Positions 8,001 through 13,589 of a stretch of DNA of 15,316 nt are shown here, piece by piece; the first letter of the stretch is position 1; each line of letters starts with the position of its first letter. Below the pieces are notes generated by a model. That model did not search any database and was not told the DNA's origin. It saw only the letters and a list, made by a program, of their open reading frames with translations. The translations under genes and the position numbers were made by a program. Source of the DNA: Candidatus Bathyarchaeota archaeon (lineage in GTDB: Archaea; Thermoproteota; Bathyarchaeia; 40CM-2-53-6); NCBI GenBank assembly GCA_005888695.1, contig VBBH01000139.1, positions 1 to 15,316 on the forward strand, written 5' to 3'.

Positions 8001-8629
8001 ATCTGCCCGCTGACAGCTGTCGGAGTCCCGCCAGCAAGAGTGACTGTCGTGGTCACTGAGGATAGAACAGCTGATGTTGTCCCAATCCATTCTTCCATTC
8101 GTGCCGCACAATTGGTCGGAGTGTAGGTTTGGCGTGGGGTGGCTTGGAACGTTATGCCTGACGCTGATGGTGGAGTCGAGGTGGAGACGGTTATCGATTG
8201 AGGATTGGTCACCACTAGGAGGATGATTACATCGGATGTTCCAGAGGTGGTAAGCCCAGTAATTGTGAAAGTTGACCCTGTAGACCAAGTTCCCGTCCTG
8301 TCAGGAGCGCTACCGGAATCCAAAGCTGGGCTCGAACCAATCGCGACACTCTGCGAGGTTCCAGTGTCTGCCGTACCAGAACTTGTTGCCAGTCCCTCGC
8401 ACTTGCCGCTACAACCTGCTACGCTTGAACTCCCGAGATAGAATGTGTGTACGTTGTTAACTGCGTGTCCGATAGGCATGGCTACCGCTACAAGGCAGAG
8501 TATCAATGCGGTTAGGAGTCTGAGTTTCGCGGCTTCGACTCTCCCCTGTGAAGGGAACGGCCAACTAGTCCGGCGGACGAATACACGTGTTGTAACAGGC
8601 GAGGTTCTTCTTCGGAACCCCCAGAACAT
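2084..8629 (-). CDS. Giant tandem-repeat cell-surface protein (2181 residues)
   Basis: I do not recognise a named family; the architecture is that of an anchored surface fibre or adhesin. Residues 1-35 are basic, followed by a hydrophobic segment (about 36-56) ending GHA, a probable export signal. Then come a short CSGKC-containing module (57-100), a beta-rich module (110-335), and a second beta-rich module (340-490) with C407 and C415. Residues 491-2067 are 80 tandem units of 20 or 18 residues, very rich in serine, interrupted once (606-638) by an insert with C-x6-C. After the repeats comes a cap with C-x7-C, a transmembrane helix (about 2110-2131) and a strongly acidic tail. Predicted topology is repeats outside, tail inside. 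The ATG at 8629 is the only plausible start ahead of the signal, since no GTG or TTG lies between them, but it lacks a clear ribosome-binding site and gives an unusually long basic leader. It lies 155 bases downstream of the 455-residue gene, in the same direction. Confidence 0.85.
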   Translation of the reverse strand: MFWGFRRRTSPVTTRVFVRRTSWPFPSQGRVEAAKLRLLTALILCLVAVAMPIGHAVNNVHTFYLGSSSVAGCSGKCEGLATSSGTADTGTSQSVAIGSSPALDSGSAPDRTGTWSTGSTFTITGLTTSGTSDVIILLVVTNPQSITVSTSTPPSASGITFQATPRQTYTPTNCAARMEEWIGTTSAVLSSVTTTVTLAGGTPTAVSGQIIAYTGAKEPTGTALNWAFDQASGFGTSSDQNSKCSGGGPNTPQLTTGITTLNANDLVVGLFGSESSITETGGGVPFNLRATVTATGDSNAIEDGGTSGTGSQTCPFGTNSNRWLVICDALQSAVKFYPVSPDVASSTTTGTPSTTSPSGYAWVYNTAGIQSGLTDIFTGTWQFDMTVAAGSTTGAPVGRLWITVWQCGTNSLGSCTFLFKNWDTSTNNVIGSTTATKYTWSSATQPTFSGWSGKYLAVEYWTVIQYSGSTSATTATETTVSTASDIITPNWDSAQSLSGSLTLNSAEKTTFVKILSAFLTGSSSLAQKSSIFRSLSVALTSASNLGEHAAFLRSASASLVSASSLADKFSFFRSLTGSLTRALSGAALNGIFRTLTDSITIAIGNLVANVDSGKLVCNTSPRSCSTTVTANWNMVSSLAKQASFFRSLSDTLTAAGSIAKGIGKALVASLGPSSSLAQKNSLFRSVAGSFGSATSLAKQDSLFRLLAGSMSSVSSIAEKNSLFRSLTGSLALGSSLSRQVSLIRSLASAMSLSTSQVKGLYKSLSGSLSTTSIFAEQTSLFRSLSASLGLTSSFARYVSLSRSLIGSLSLSSGSAQKSSYFRSFAGSLTHVSSFAEKTSLFRSPTVSLGLSSGLARNTALFRSLATSISAVGSMGKNFPRFFTISMGISSALAEKFSYLRTLTGSITLGTSIFTGKTENLGVFVGSTTTLTEHTSLFRSLAGTLSSVSSLAKKSSLFRSLTSALSSASGPAEKLTFFRTLSSLFASVSGLNEKISYFRSATGSISLGESQGKSIAKILSSTSGISSNFSGKSSVFRSMTGTFSFVSGFAEKSSLFRTLTGSVSLAGSQARGFARSFTSSLGSVLTISERYSYVRSLSGSISLAGSQTKALAKSFAGAFGSVTALTEKFSYVRTLTGSLSLSGSIIRGRIIGLTTALGSSSTLSRQSSLYRTLTSSLSLAGSYIKGRFVSVSASVGPASSLAEKSSFFRALAGSLSAASGFLERLSLFRSLAGTLSALSSVSEKTSYFRSLAGTVSSGSSFSERLSLFRSFTGSFFQSSGFAEKSSYFRSLSGSLSPSSAMTLRKSLLRSLTTNLGLAGSQAKGLIENLVGSLGSSTSFSEQMSWFRSLTGSFTVGGSLVKGRILGLTVSVGSASVLAEKNSFFRTLTSSLSFGASFFRGRTVNLATAIGLASSPTQRFSLFRTMSATVSAATAFVERLSIFRSLAGLFSSTSSFSEKTSSFRSLSAGWAVNSGITKKMSYSRAFSGSLSFVGSLFNGRTLNLSVSIGSSSTVSEKSSFFRSLTTSLSLAGSQVKGWAKTLSGSLGSAPSLSKHLSLFRSVASSLGLASSLFNGRSITLTVSVGSASSSSRSASFFRSLTDSLSMVVSFLKGRTVNLSASIGSSGSISQKTSYFRVLLDSVSTVSNFVLRLSLSRSFTGSISSTTGFVERLSISRSLSGGWAMNSFFAEKASYFRSFTDSLSFVSSFFNGHTVHLSASIGSTSTFSEKTSIFRSLSGSLSSISSFAEKVSLFRSLSDSWTTNAAFTEHTSLFRSLTGSLSLATSETKGFAKSFTGSLGLGSVVAEHSSIFRTLTGAFGAVSSQAKGLAKGLSSSYGSASSLVEKGSFFRSLNGSVSLVSSIFRGRTVNLSTSLGSVSGFAEKTSMFRSLSGSLSLVASETKGLAKSLTSSLGSASGFAERTSFFRSLSDSIGLASSQIKGLAKGLNSSLGSTSALAEKISYFRSLSVSLSPVAFESKGLAKGLSASFGSGSSLVEKSSFFRSLSASLTLVGSFFRGRSVYLSASFGSASGFVEKASFVRSLVVSLSTSSSLAKHISLFRSLSGSLAMNLLGERDTFFSQNLRANLGTKGAVSGHYECVVNTFVNCGAVTSSFAFLVIAIIAIVALVFGIYATRQYWQSPTHREVEAETPEYFGDREEKVVEDEEGWETRVLEDKDQERKDED
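2429..7159 (-). repeat. Coding tandem repeats: 80 units of 60 bp (type A) or 54 bp (type B)
   Basis: Parsing the protein by eye accounts for every residue from 491 to 2067. There are 53 complete 20-residue units, 24 units of 18 residues, three shortened units (two at the start, one at the end) and one 33-residue insert. Type A resembles AEKSSFFRSLTGSLSLASSF, with near-invariant S5, F7, R8, S9, L10 and a serine-rich second half. Type B has two flavours: xKGLAKxLxSSLGSxSxx and FxGRTVNLSxSIGSxSxx. Units are diverged in DNA and protein, so this is an old expansion and not a recent slippage array. From unit 65 to 78 the order is almost perfectly A-B-A-B. A regular 18-20-residue period of short strands and turns is compatible with a beta-solenoid, one unit per coil; that is inference. 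Confidence 0.9.
6716..6814 (-). other. Non-repeat insert inside the repeat array (residues 606-638)
   Basis: After the sixth unit the periodicity breaks for 33 residues. The insert starts LVANVDSGKLVC, carries a second cysteine seven positions after the first, and the array resumes at AKQASFFRSL. The cap after the last repeat also contains NL-x-AN followed by a close cysteine pair, so the insert may be an internal relic of a C-terminal cap. Confidence 0.6.
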
Positions 8630-8784
8630 TGCAAGAGCTTAGTCCACAAACACGGGAGCTTGCCTTCCTTTTCTTTGACCATTGGTATTGCCCTCCATCT
8701 TGCGAATTTGAGGGCTGAAATGATACGGACAGATCATCCGACTCCCCTCGAAGAAAACGGGTGGACGGTTACGGATGCTTTGGT
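8630..8784. other. Gap between the giant gene and the 455-residue gene
   Basis: These 155 bases hold no convincing gene. I see no good TATA box on the minus strand at the expected distance from the giant gene, so it may be co-transcribed with the 455-residue gene upstream or use a poor promoter. Confidence 0.4.
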
Positions 8785-10152
8785 TCAATAGGTCCGAAGC
8801 TCTATACCAATGCAACCCCACGACACGACGGAGCCGGTGTCGTGACTGACTATCGACACATCAATCGGGGATTGTGTATCGCCACCCTGATTGTCTGCAA
8901 CGACAACCCATCCGACATTGTTACCGTTGAGACTTGCACGGACACTTCCGCTGCCTGCAACAGGAGCAGTCGGGAGGTTGACGACGGTGAAGCCGCAGAC
9001 GAACCGGTCTCTTTGTGATGTTTGTTGACCGGTTTGAGGACAGTCACTAGTGACACCAGAGCCACTGTCCGCTTGAACACCAGAATTGGTATTGGTAGTT
9101 CCGAGGGTGTCTATTGCCCCCGCGTACTCTGCAACAGACGCTATCACAGTCCACTGAAGAGGCTGACTGCCCGCAATATTGCAATCGGATGAGACCGTGA
9201 TGGTGAAAGAAGTGGAAGCTATGGAACCTCTGCCAGTTGTGCCCCACATGTCTATCGATTCAGAACCCGACACAGATACGAGTTTTGTATAGGTCGAACC
9301 GCCGGAATCCGTGACCGAAAGCACCGCACAGTTGCTTCTGCCGCCGTAAACGACAGTATTGTCGACAAAGTGTTGAGAGCTAGAAATGTACGAAATGGTT
9401 AGGAGACCGTTGCCTGTGTTCCCGCTTGTAGCGTTTGTGATCAACGTGCTCGTAGCTGAACCAACGTAGCCGATCACGCTCTCGACGTGCGGACGGATCA
9501 AGTCGGAAGCCGCACTGTTCGTCGTCTCTGTCGCAGTTACGGCAGTGTGCGAGGTCGCGGTGACATGGAGCCAGAACTCGATAGAAATGTAGTGCACGCC
9601 AGAGAAGAAAGATTGACTGGACGAGTAGCTGTACTTTGTAGCAGAGGTGCTTGCAAGTACGTTCGTGCTCGTGTCTTGAATGTTGAAGAGAAAGGTGCAA
9701 CCAGTGAAACTATTCGAAGTGCAAGACCACACGGTTAGCCACATGTTAGCTGTATCGACCGCCGCTGATGCTGCAACTGTGATGTCGATAGTCCAAGTCC
9801 CCGCGGAAATGCCCGTGTTGAGATCGGTGTTAAGAACCCAACCCGCGCCTGCCGGTGTGGTTGTCGAAGGTGTTCCAGTAGTTGAAGATGTACTGTCAGG
9901 CTTGATGAGGTAGTTCGCGGCCGCTGAGTTCTTCGGAATCGTCTGTTTTGTTGTCGTATCAGCCGTTCCGGTTGTTGCAACGAGTTGGCGACACGGACCA
10001 GGAGAACATGCCCCGACGGTTGTGTTGCTCAGGTAGCTGGTCACTGTATCGTTGAAACCTGCACGAGTAAATGGAAGAAGCGGTACTAACAGGATAGTCA
10101 ATGCCAGTATCGCAAGGATGTTCTTTCTCAATATTTTTCCCCGACGCGACAT
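8785..10152 (-). CDS. Exported surface protein sharing modules with the giant protein (455 residues)
   Basis: No named family recognised. The N-terminus MSRRGKILRK is basic and leads into a hydrophobic segment (about 11-28) ending FTRA, a typical Sec-type signal. The rest has no second membrane helix and is rich in serine, threonine and glycine, as expected for a beta-rich secreted protein. Three modules match the giant protein: residues 33-80 (CSPGPC, then GTADTTTKQT), 87-222 (TGTPSTTTP, C144-x7-C152, CTFLF, ATETTNSAASD) and 228-455, a beta-sandwich-like region with TDSGGSTYTKL and VAEYAGA. In the giant protein the last two modules are in reverse order, and here the repeat array and membrane anchor are missing. 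It may be a partner subunit or a stand-alone tip or cap form. The ATG at 10152 directly precedes the basic region. No strong ribosome-binding site is visible. Confidence 0.8.
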   Translation of the reverse strand: MSRRGKILRKNILAILALTILLVPLLPFTRAGFNDTVTSYLSNTTVGACSPGPCRQLVATTGTADTTTKQTIPKNSAAANYLIKPDSTSSTTGTPSTTTPAGAGWVLNTDLNTGISAGTWTIDITVAASAAVDTANMWLTVWSCTSNSFTGCTFLFNIQDTSTNVLASTSATKYSYSSSQSFFSGVHYISIEFWLHVTATSHTAVTATETTNSAASDLIRPHVESVIGYVGSATSTLITNATSGNTGNGLLTISYISSSQHFVDNTVVYGGRSNCAVLSVTDSGGSTYTKLVSVSGSESIDMWGTTGRGSIASTSFTITVSSDCNIAGSQPLQWTVIASVAEYAGAIDTLGTTNTNSGVQADSGSGVTSDCPQTGQQTSQRDRFVCGFTVVNLPTAPVAGSGSVRASLNGNNVGWVVVADNQGGDTQSPIDVSIVSHDTGSVVSWGCIGIELRTY

Positions 10153-10201
10153 ATGTATGGAGTTTGGATATAGTGAAGAGAGACAACCGAAACGACAATT
10201 T

Positions 10202-10311
10202 CGTGGAATAGTTTCAGTGGATGGTCACCTCACGCGGCCTTGGATTGCTGACAGCTGAAACGTGGAATCGATGGGAACCGCTATCCTCCGAAGAAATCGA
10301 ATTACTCGGAG
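10202..10311. other. Intergenic inverted and direct repeats upstream of the 455-residue gene
   Basis: The 213-base gap 10153-10365 has no convincing gene. It contains an inverted repeat GTTTCAG (10211-10217) / CTGAAAC (10255-10261), a direct repeat CGTGGAAT (10202-10209 and 10261-10268), and a six-base-pair stem CTCCGA (10286-10291) / TCGGAG (10306-10311). These lie where a regulatory region of the 455-residue gene would be. No function can be assigned. Confidence 0.3.
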
Positions 10312-10365
10312 ATTGGAAACATCCGAGTTTTGGGTTTGTCTTTTGTGTGGGGAACGTGACCTGTT

Positions 10366-11058
10366 TTAGGTCCAATTCCAAGTAATAGTCCACGTGATTT
10401 GTATGGTGTCTCCGATTTGGAGCGTGATAGCGCTGAAAGTTGCAGCGGCAAGGTTGACCCTGTTGGCAGCGTTGTTCCCGGTCTGGTTGACCAAACAGCT
10501 CTGGGCTACCGTTGTCGCAGCAGTGTTGTCTGTGAAAGTCTTCACAACTGTCGAGCTTTGAGGGGAATTGCCTGAGATGTCCGTCACCGTGCCTGCCGCA
10601 GCTGCGAAACCGTTGGTCGTAAGCTCTGAACCGTTCTGACCAGCAGTACCGCCTGCGTTACCGCAGTCGCCGCTAGAAGCGGCGCCGTTTACACCGGAGG
10701 ACGATTGGCCGGCTGTCGGGGCGGCAGTGTTACCGGACATAGCGATGAAGTTGAAGCTGCAAGAAGCCGATACCGCGCAGAAGCCTTCGTTATTGGAGGT
10801 GACCAGCTTCTCGACGTACTGAGCACCAGTGTTGAACATTACATTGTGGCTTGATTGGCATTCAGGAGTGCCACCGACAGGAGTGTAACACGCCTGGAAG
10901 TTCGCGTTCAGCACTTGATAGTAGTGTCTGTTGCCCCATGGATTCAAATTCCCGGTGGCTACGTAGCCACCAAGAACGAAGCTTAGAACAACCATACCTG
11001 TCGCCAAGAGAGCAATAGTACCCCTCTTTTTTGTCAATTCAATTTTGAGAAACTTCAA
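10366..11058 (-). CDS. Membrane-anchored exported protein with phage-structural-like C-terminal domain (230 residues)
   Basis: A short basic stretch ending KKRG is followed by one hydrophobic segment (about 14-34), then an extracellular part with six cysteines (57, 67, 94, 100, 132, 188). From about residue 103 to the end the pattern is FNFIAMSGNTAAPTAGQ ... LAAATFSAITLQIGDTIQITWTITW. This strand pattern, ending in a GDT-x-x-x-TWT motif, is one I know from poorly characterised phage structural and surface proteins. The KRG followed at once by a hydrophobic helix also resembles an archaeal class III (pilin-type) signal, so a pilin-like subunit is possible; a simple anchored protein is the alternative. 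The start is TTG, not ATG: it has a perfect GGAGGTG ribosome-binding site at 11069-11075, ten bases upstream. It follows the 90-residue gene after 122 bases. Confidence 0.75.
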   Translation of the reverse strand: MKFLKIELTKKRGTIALLATGMVVLSFVLGGYVATGNLNPWGNRHYYQVLNANFQACYTPVGGTPECQSSHNVMFNTGAQYVEKLVTSNNEGFCAVSASCSFNFIAMSGNTAAPTAGQSSSGVNGAASSGDCGNAGGTAGQNGSELTTNGFAAAAGTVTDISGNSPQSSTVVKTFTDNTAATTVAQSCLVNQTGNNAANRVNLAAATFSAITLQIGDTIQITWTITWNWT

Positions 11059-11068
11059 TCTATTCTCT

Positions 11069-11075
11069 CACCTCC
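11069..11075 (-). promoter_or_regulatory. Strong ribosome-binding site fixing a TTG start
   Basis: On the minus strand this reads GGAGGTG, an ideal match to the 16S 3' end, ten bases before the TTG at 11058-11056. It is the best ribosome-binding site in the central block and suggests the 230-residue protein is made at a high level. Confidence 0.65.
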
Positions 11076-11180
11076 TTCCGACTGCTTATTCCGAGAGGCG
11101 CATTGGACTCCTTTCTTCTCGCCTTTGTAACCCTACGAAACCTGGACCGGTACTATGCCGAAAAACGGAGGACCTGATTG

Positions 11181-11453
11181 TCAGTCCTGCACTGGTTCAT
11201 GTTCATCTTCTACTCCTCCCTCTTCTTTCCTCCCTGAAACGATCACTGAGACTAACAGAATCATTATCGTAGCGGGCGTGAAGCTTGCCTCTGGTCCACC
11301 CGGGTTACCCACGTTGAGTGATCTCTGATAGGGAATCCCAGCGTAAACGAAAACACTCGCGCTGATTATGACTAGTGTCGAAACCAGTAGGAGCTCCAAC
11401 CTGAAAGATTTCTTGTCGACCAGATTCAAGATGACTCTGATGTTTTTCATCAT
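11181..11453 (-). CDS. Small two-helix membrane protein (90 residues)
   Basis: No family recognised. A charged N-terminus (MMKNIRVILNLVDKK) is followed by a long hydrophobic helix (about 19-40), a short polar loop with QRSLNVGNPGGPEASF, a second hydrophobic stretch (about 59-73), and a charged tail beginning GRKEEGG and ending acidic. The ATG at 11453 immediately follows the TAG of the upstream membrane-protein gene with no base between, so the two are almost certainly translated as a coupled pair; a second ATG at 11450 is an alternative start. The proline-glutamate, hydrophobic helix, basic cluster order at the C-terminus superficially resembles sortase-type sorting tails, but no known motif matches exactly and no sortase is present here. 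Confidence 0.65.
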   Translation of the reverse strand: MMKNIRVILNLVDKKSFRLELLLVSTLVIISASVFVYAGIPYQRSLNVGNPGGPEASFTPATIMILLVSVIVSGRKEEGGVEDEHEPVQD

Positions 11454-12065
11454 CTACTGCTCACCCTCTTCCTTCGTCGGAGACTCCTCCCAATCGTCGT
11501 TTACTCGCATGGACTGCAAATGGAAGGGCAAGCCTCCTGTTTGCGCTGTAGAAGGCAGGCTTATTGCCGGCGACTCTGGAGACATCGAAATCGGACCTGT
11601 TGGCGATAACCCTCGTCCACGGGGAGCATTAGCAATGCTCCTTACCGCCGAACGTTGTAACCAGAACAGGCCGAAATTGACGACGAGCATCAAGACTGCC
11701 ACGATCACCAGCACAGCTGGCGAGAGGACTACTCCACCACTTCCTATGAAGGAAGAGGCGAAGAGCGCTGAGATCGTGAATATCGGCATTGTCAGTGCTC
11801 CCGAGAAGGCTGATGCTAGAGCCATCTTCCGGCGTACTACCGCAAGGTAGACGTTGAGGCCAACGACAGTGGAAACTGCTGACGTGAGATAGACGACGCT
11901 GAGCGAGAGGCGAGTGCCGTCGGTCGCTGCCCGGGTCAGAATACCAGCGTTAATGAAGCCTTGGGTCACGAAGAGTTGCACGAGACCTATGATCGCTGCT
12001 CCCTGGAAAAGATACGGAAACAATGAGGGCATGTCAAAGTCGAATAAGGCAATGAGCAGGCTCAT
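11454..12065 (-). CDS. Multi-pass membrane protein, start uncertain (203 residues from first ATG)
   Basis: No family recognised. From the ATG there are about four hydrophobic helices, near residues 13-35, 53-75, 82-108 and 111-133, then a long cytoplasmic-looking tail rich in serine and proline (about residues 145-203) ending in charged residues. The ATG at 12065 has no ribosome-binding site, and its codon lies within a hydrophobic stretch that the frame continues upstream. The open frame extends to a TGA at 12243-12245 without any ATG, GTG or TTG and would encode a charged helix plus extra hydrophobic residues (FFIVLGIVIFLV), which would make a full first helix. The true start is thus unclear: a rare start codon, a frameshift from the overlapping AbrB-like gene, or a sequence error could explain it. 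It is coupled to the 90-residue gene, so the two products may form a membrane complex. Confidence 0.65.
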   Translation of the reverse strand: MSLLIALFDFDMPSLFPYLFQGAAIIGLVQLFVTQGFINAGILTRAATDGTRLSLSVVYLTSAVSTVVGLNVYLAVVRRKMALASAFSGALTMPIFTISALFASSFIGSGGVVLSPAVLVIVAVLMLVVNFGLFWLQRSAVRSIANAPRGRGLSPTGPISMSPESPAISLPSTAQTGGLPFHLQSMRVNDDWEESPTKEEGEQ

Positions 12066-12142
12066 GACCAGGAAAATGACTATGCCCAGAACTATGAAAA
12101 ACTCCGGAAGTAGCGCCGTCTTACATCCAGCCCTGATTCTCT

Positions 12143-12349
12143 CTACTTCTGCTTCTGCTCGTTCAGAGAGCGTTCCTTGATCTCGTAGATCAGTCGTTGT
12201 CCCTTCGGCGACTCTCCGATCGAGAGGACTAGGACACTCTGATCATTGATCTCAAGCAGTTGCGCGAGATCCTTGGGAATCAAGAGGTAGTGACTTCCCT
12301 TGATTCGTGTCGGTGTTAACTGTATTGCCAAGGTGTTTCTTTCTCCCAA
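12143..12349 (-). CDS. Small AbrB/SpoVT-like (swapped-hairpin) protein
   Basis: A 68-residue protein with the pattern of an AbrB-type domain: a first strand (AIQLTPTRIKGS), the hallmark YLLIPKDLAQLLEI, an acidic turn (ND), a further strand (SVLVLSI) and a last strand (QRLIYEI), then a charged tail. In archaea such single-domain proteins are DNA-binding regulators or antitoxin-like partners. No toxin gene is adjacent. The longest frame starts with TTG at 12349; a second TTG at 12331 has the purine run GGAGAAAG about ten bases ahead of it and gives MAIQLTPTR, so I consider the inner start at least as likely. It lies just upstream of the membrane-protein pair and diverges from sufC, so it could regulate either side. 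Functional assignment is from motif shape only. Confidence 0.65.
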   Translation of the reverse strand: MGERNTLAIQLTPTRIKGSHYLLIPKDLAQLLEINDQSVLVLSIGESPKGQRLIYEIKERSLNEQKQK

Positions 12350-12587
12350 CCAGGCGACTGACAGAAACTAAGCTGCAGCTGGGGAATACCCGTGTTGTAA
12401 CCTCGAAGTCGAAACTGCAAGGAACAGAATCCCAGGATCGACCGGGGCCTAGAATTAGCAGGAATTGCGAGGTGTCCGGACTTAGCGATTTTCGTGAGAA
12501 CATTCAGAATTGATTCGGCTTTGTCAAGTATGGGATGCGGTTTCGGGCGTCGGCCAACAAGAGGATCGGTCTCTCACCAGCCGGGTC
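12350..12587. other. Divergent intergenic region between the AbrB-like gene and sufC
   Basis: I find no supported gene or RNA in these 238 bases. Open frames crossing it on both strands lack recognisable protein patterns, and one runs straight through the sufC promoter. Confidence 0.45.
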
Positions 12588-12595
12588 TTAAATAT
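12588..12595 (+). promoter_or_regulatory. TATA box of the sufC promoter
   Basis: TTAAATAT is a strong archaeal TATA-like sequence. Transcription would start near 12615-12620, leaving a leader of about 80 bases before sufC with AAGGAG at 12683-12688 as ribosome-binding site, ten bases ahead of the ATG. Confidence 0.6.
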
Positions 12596-12608
12596 GACGT
12601 ACGTCATA
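12593..12608. promoter_or_regulatory. Perfect 16-bp palindrome overlapping the sufC TATA box (probable operator)
   Basis: TATGACGTACGTCATA is its own reverse complement over all 16 bases and shares three bases with the TATA box. A dimeric factor bound here would block TBP/TFB access or the initiation region. Position directly in the sufC promoter suggests iron, redox or cluster-status control, as expected for SUF genes. It does not match the DtxR/IdeR or SufR consensus patterns that I know, so the factor is unassigned. Confidence 0.55.
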
Positions 12609-12698
12609 CGCAAGATGAGAATAGCCTGAGAATGATAGACAAACAGCTAAAAAACGCCCAATGCTTTGCCGCCGTGAAAAGCAAGGAGCCATCAACAA

Positions 12699-13475
12699 AT
12701 GAGTAGCCAACTAGACGTACGCGACCTTCACGTCAAGATCGAGGACAAAGAGATCCTGAAGGGCGTCGATCTTTCTGTCGAGCAGGGCAAGATACACGCG
12801 GTTATGGGACCCAACGGCTCCGGAAAGAGCACTCTAGCAAGTACGCTAATGGGACATCCGAAATTCAAAGTCACAAGCGGAGACATCCTATTCGATGGAG
12901 AGAGCATACTCACACTCAAGCCCGAACAACGAGCACGAAAAGGACTATTCCTCGCCTTCCAATATCCATACGAAGTCCCAGGAGTCCCGCTCGCAACCTT
13001 CCTACGCCAAGCATACACCGCCGTACATCAAGGCGGACAACGAGGTGACCTCGGGAAGGAGATGCTATCCGTTCTCGAGTTTCGTAAGGTGTTGAAAGAG
13101 AAGCTCAAACTCCTAGGAATGGATGAGTCCTTCGCCACCCGCTATCTGAACGAAGGCTTCTCAGGCGGAGAAAAGAAGCGCTGCGAAATACTCCAGCTCG
13201 CAATCCTACAACCCCGAATCGCAGTACTGGACGAGACAGACTCCGGACTAGACATTGACTCAGTCAAGATCGTGGCCGAGGGCGTGAACAGGCTCGTCGG
13301 ACCCGAGATGGGCGTCATGATAATCACACACTACCAGAGGATACTCAGATACATCAAGCCGGACCATGTCCACATCCTCATGGAAGGCCGGGTGGTCAAA
13401 TCAGGCGGACCGGACCTTGCCTTGAAACTGGAGGAGAAAGGGTACGATTGGGTCAAGAAGGAGGTCTTCCAATGA
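12699..13475 (+). CDS. sufC: SufC, ATPase of the SUF iron-sulfur cluster assembly scaffold
   Basis: A cytoplasmic ABC-type ATPase that normally works with SufB and SufD to build Fe-S clusters. The protein has 258 residues, usual for SufC. Visible motifs are Walker [10 protein letters not shown] (37-45), the Q-loop in AFQYP (Q88), the signature FSGGEKKR (154-161), which has the Lys-Lys-Arg typical of SufC, Walker B with [12 protein letters not shown] (174-185) and the switch histidine H211 in ITHYQRIL. There are no membrane segments. The ATG is backed by AAGGAG ten bases upstream. Unlike the usual sufCB(D) order, no sufB follows; the next gene is an A-type carrier 114 bases on with its own TATA-like box. 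The promoter carries a palindromic operator candidate. Confidence 0.96.
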   Translation: MSSQLDVRDLHVKIEDKEILKGVDLSVEQGKIHAVMGPNGSGKSTLASTLMGHPKFKVTSGDILFDGESILTLKPEQRARKGLFLAFQYPYEVPGVPLATFLRQAYTAVHQGGQRGDLGKEMLSVLEFRKVLKEKLKLLGMDESFATRYLNEGFSGGEKKRCEILQLAILQPRIAVLDETDSGLDIDSVKIVAEGVNRLVGPEMGVMIITHYQRILRYIKPDHVHILMEGRVVKSGGPDLALKLEEKGYDWVKKEVFQ

Positions 13476-13507
13476 CCACCCAAGGGCTCCCACATATTCG
13501 AGGGATA

Positions 13508-13521
13508 CCCGTAGAATCGGG
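13508..13521 (+). terminator. Short hairpin after sufC
   Basis: CCCG-TAGAAT-CGGG, followed by ACTTTC, lies 32 bases past the sufC stop. It is only four base pairs and has a weak T stretch, so this is a tentative terminator before the separate promoter of the next gene. Confidence 0.2.
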
Positions 13522-13547
13522 ACTTTCGCCCCTGCCGGTGACGCTCA

Positions 13548-13557
13548 GGTTAAAAAG
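13548..13557 (+). promoter_or_regulatory. TATA-like box for the A-type carrier gene
   Basis: GGTTAAAAAG is centred about 37 bases before the ATG. A start near 13578 would give a very short leader of about 12 bases. It suggests the carrier is transcribed on its own as well as, or instead of, from the sufC promoter. Confidence 0.5.
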
Positions 13558-13589
13558 GGAGCAATCACTAGGGAGTAGGTAGTAGAGAC

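Noticed and set aside
8639..8821. 60-codon minus-strand frame between the giant and 455-residue genes
   Set aside because: It overlaps the end of the 455-residue gene, has mixed composition with no signal, membrane segment or recognisable domain, and no ribosome-binding site I can defend.
12252..12503. 83-codon minus-strand frame overlapping the AbrB-like gene
   Set aside because: It covers most of the AbrB-like frame in another register and has no coherent domain; the AbrB motif frame is clearly the coding one.
12494..12706. 70-codon plus-strand frame ending inside sufC
   Set aside because: It runs through the TATA box, palindrome and ribosome-binding site of sufC, so it cannot be translated from that promoter, and it shows no protein pattern.
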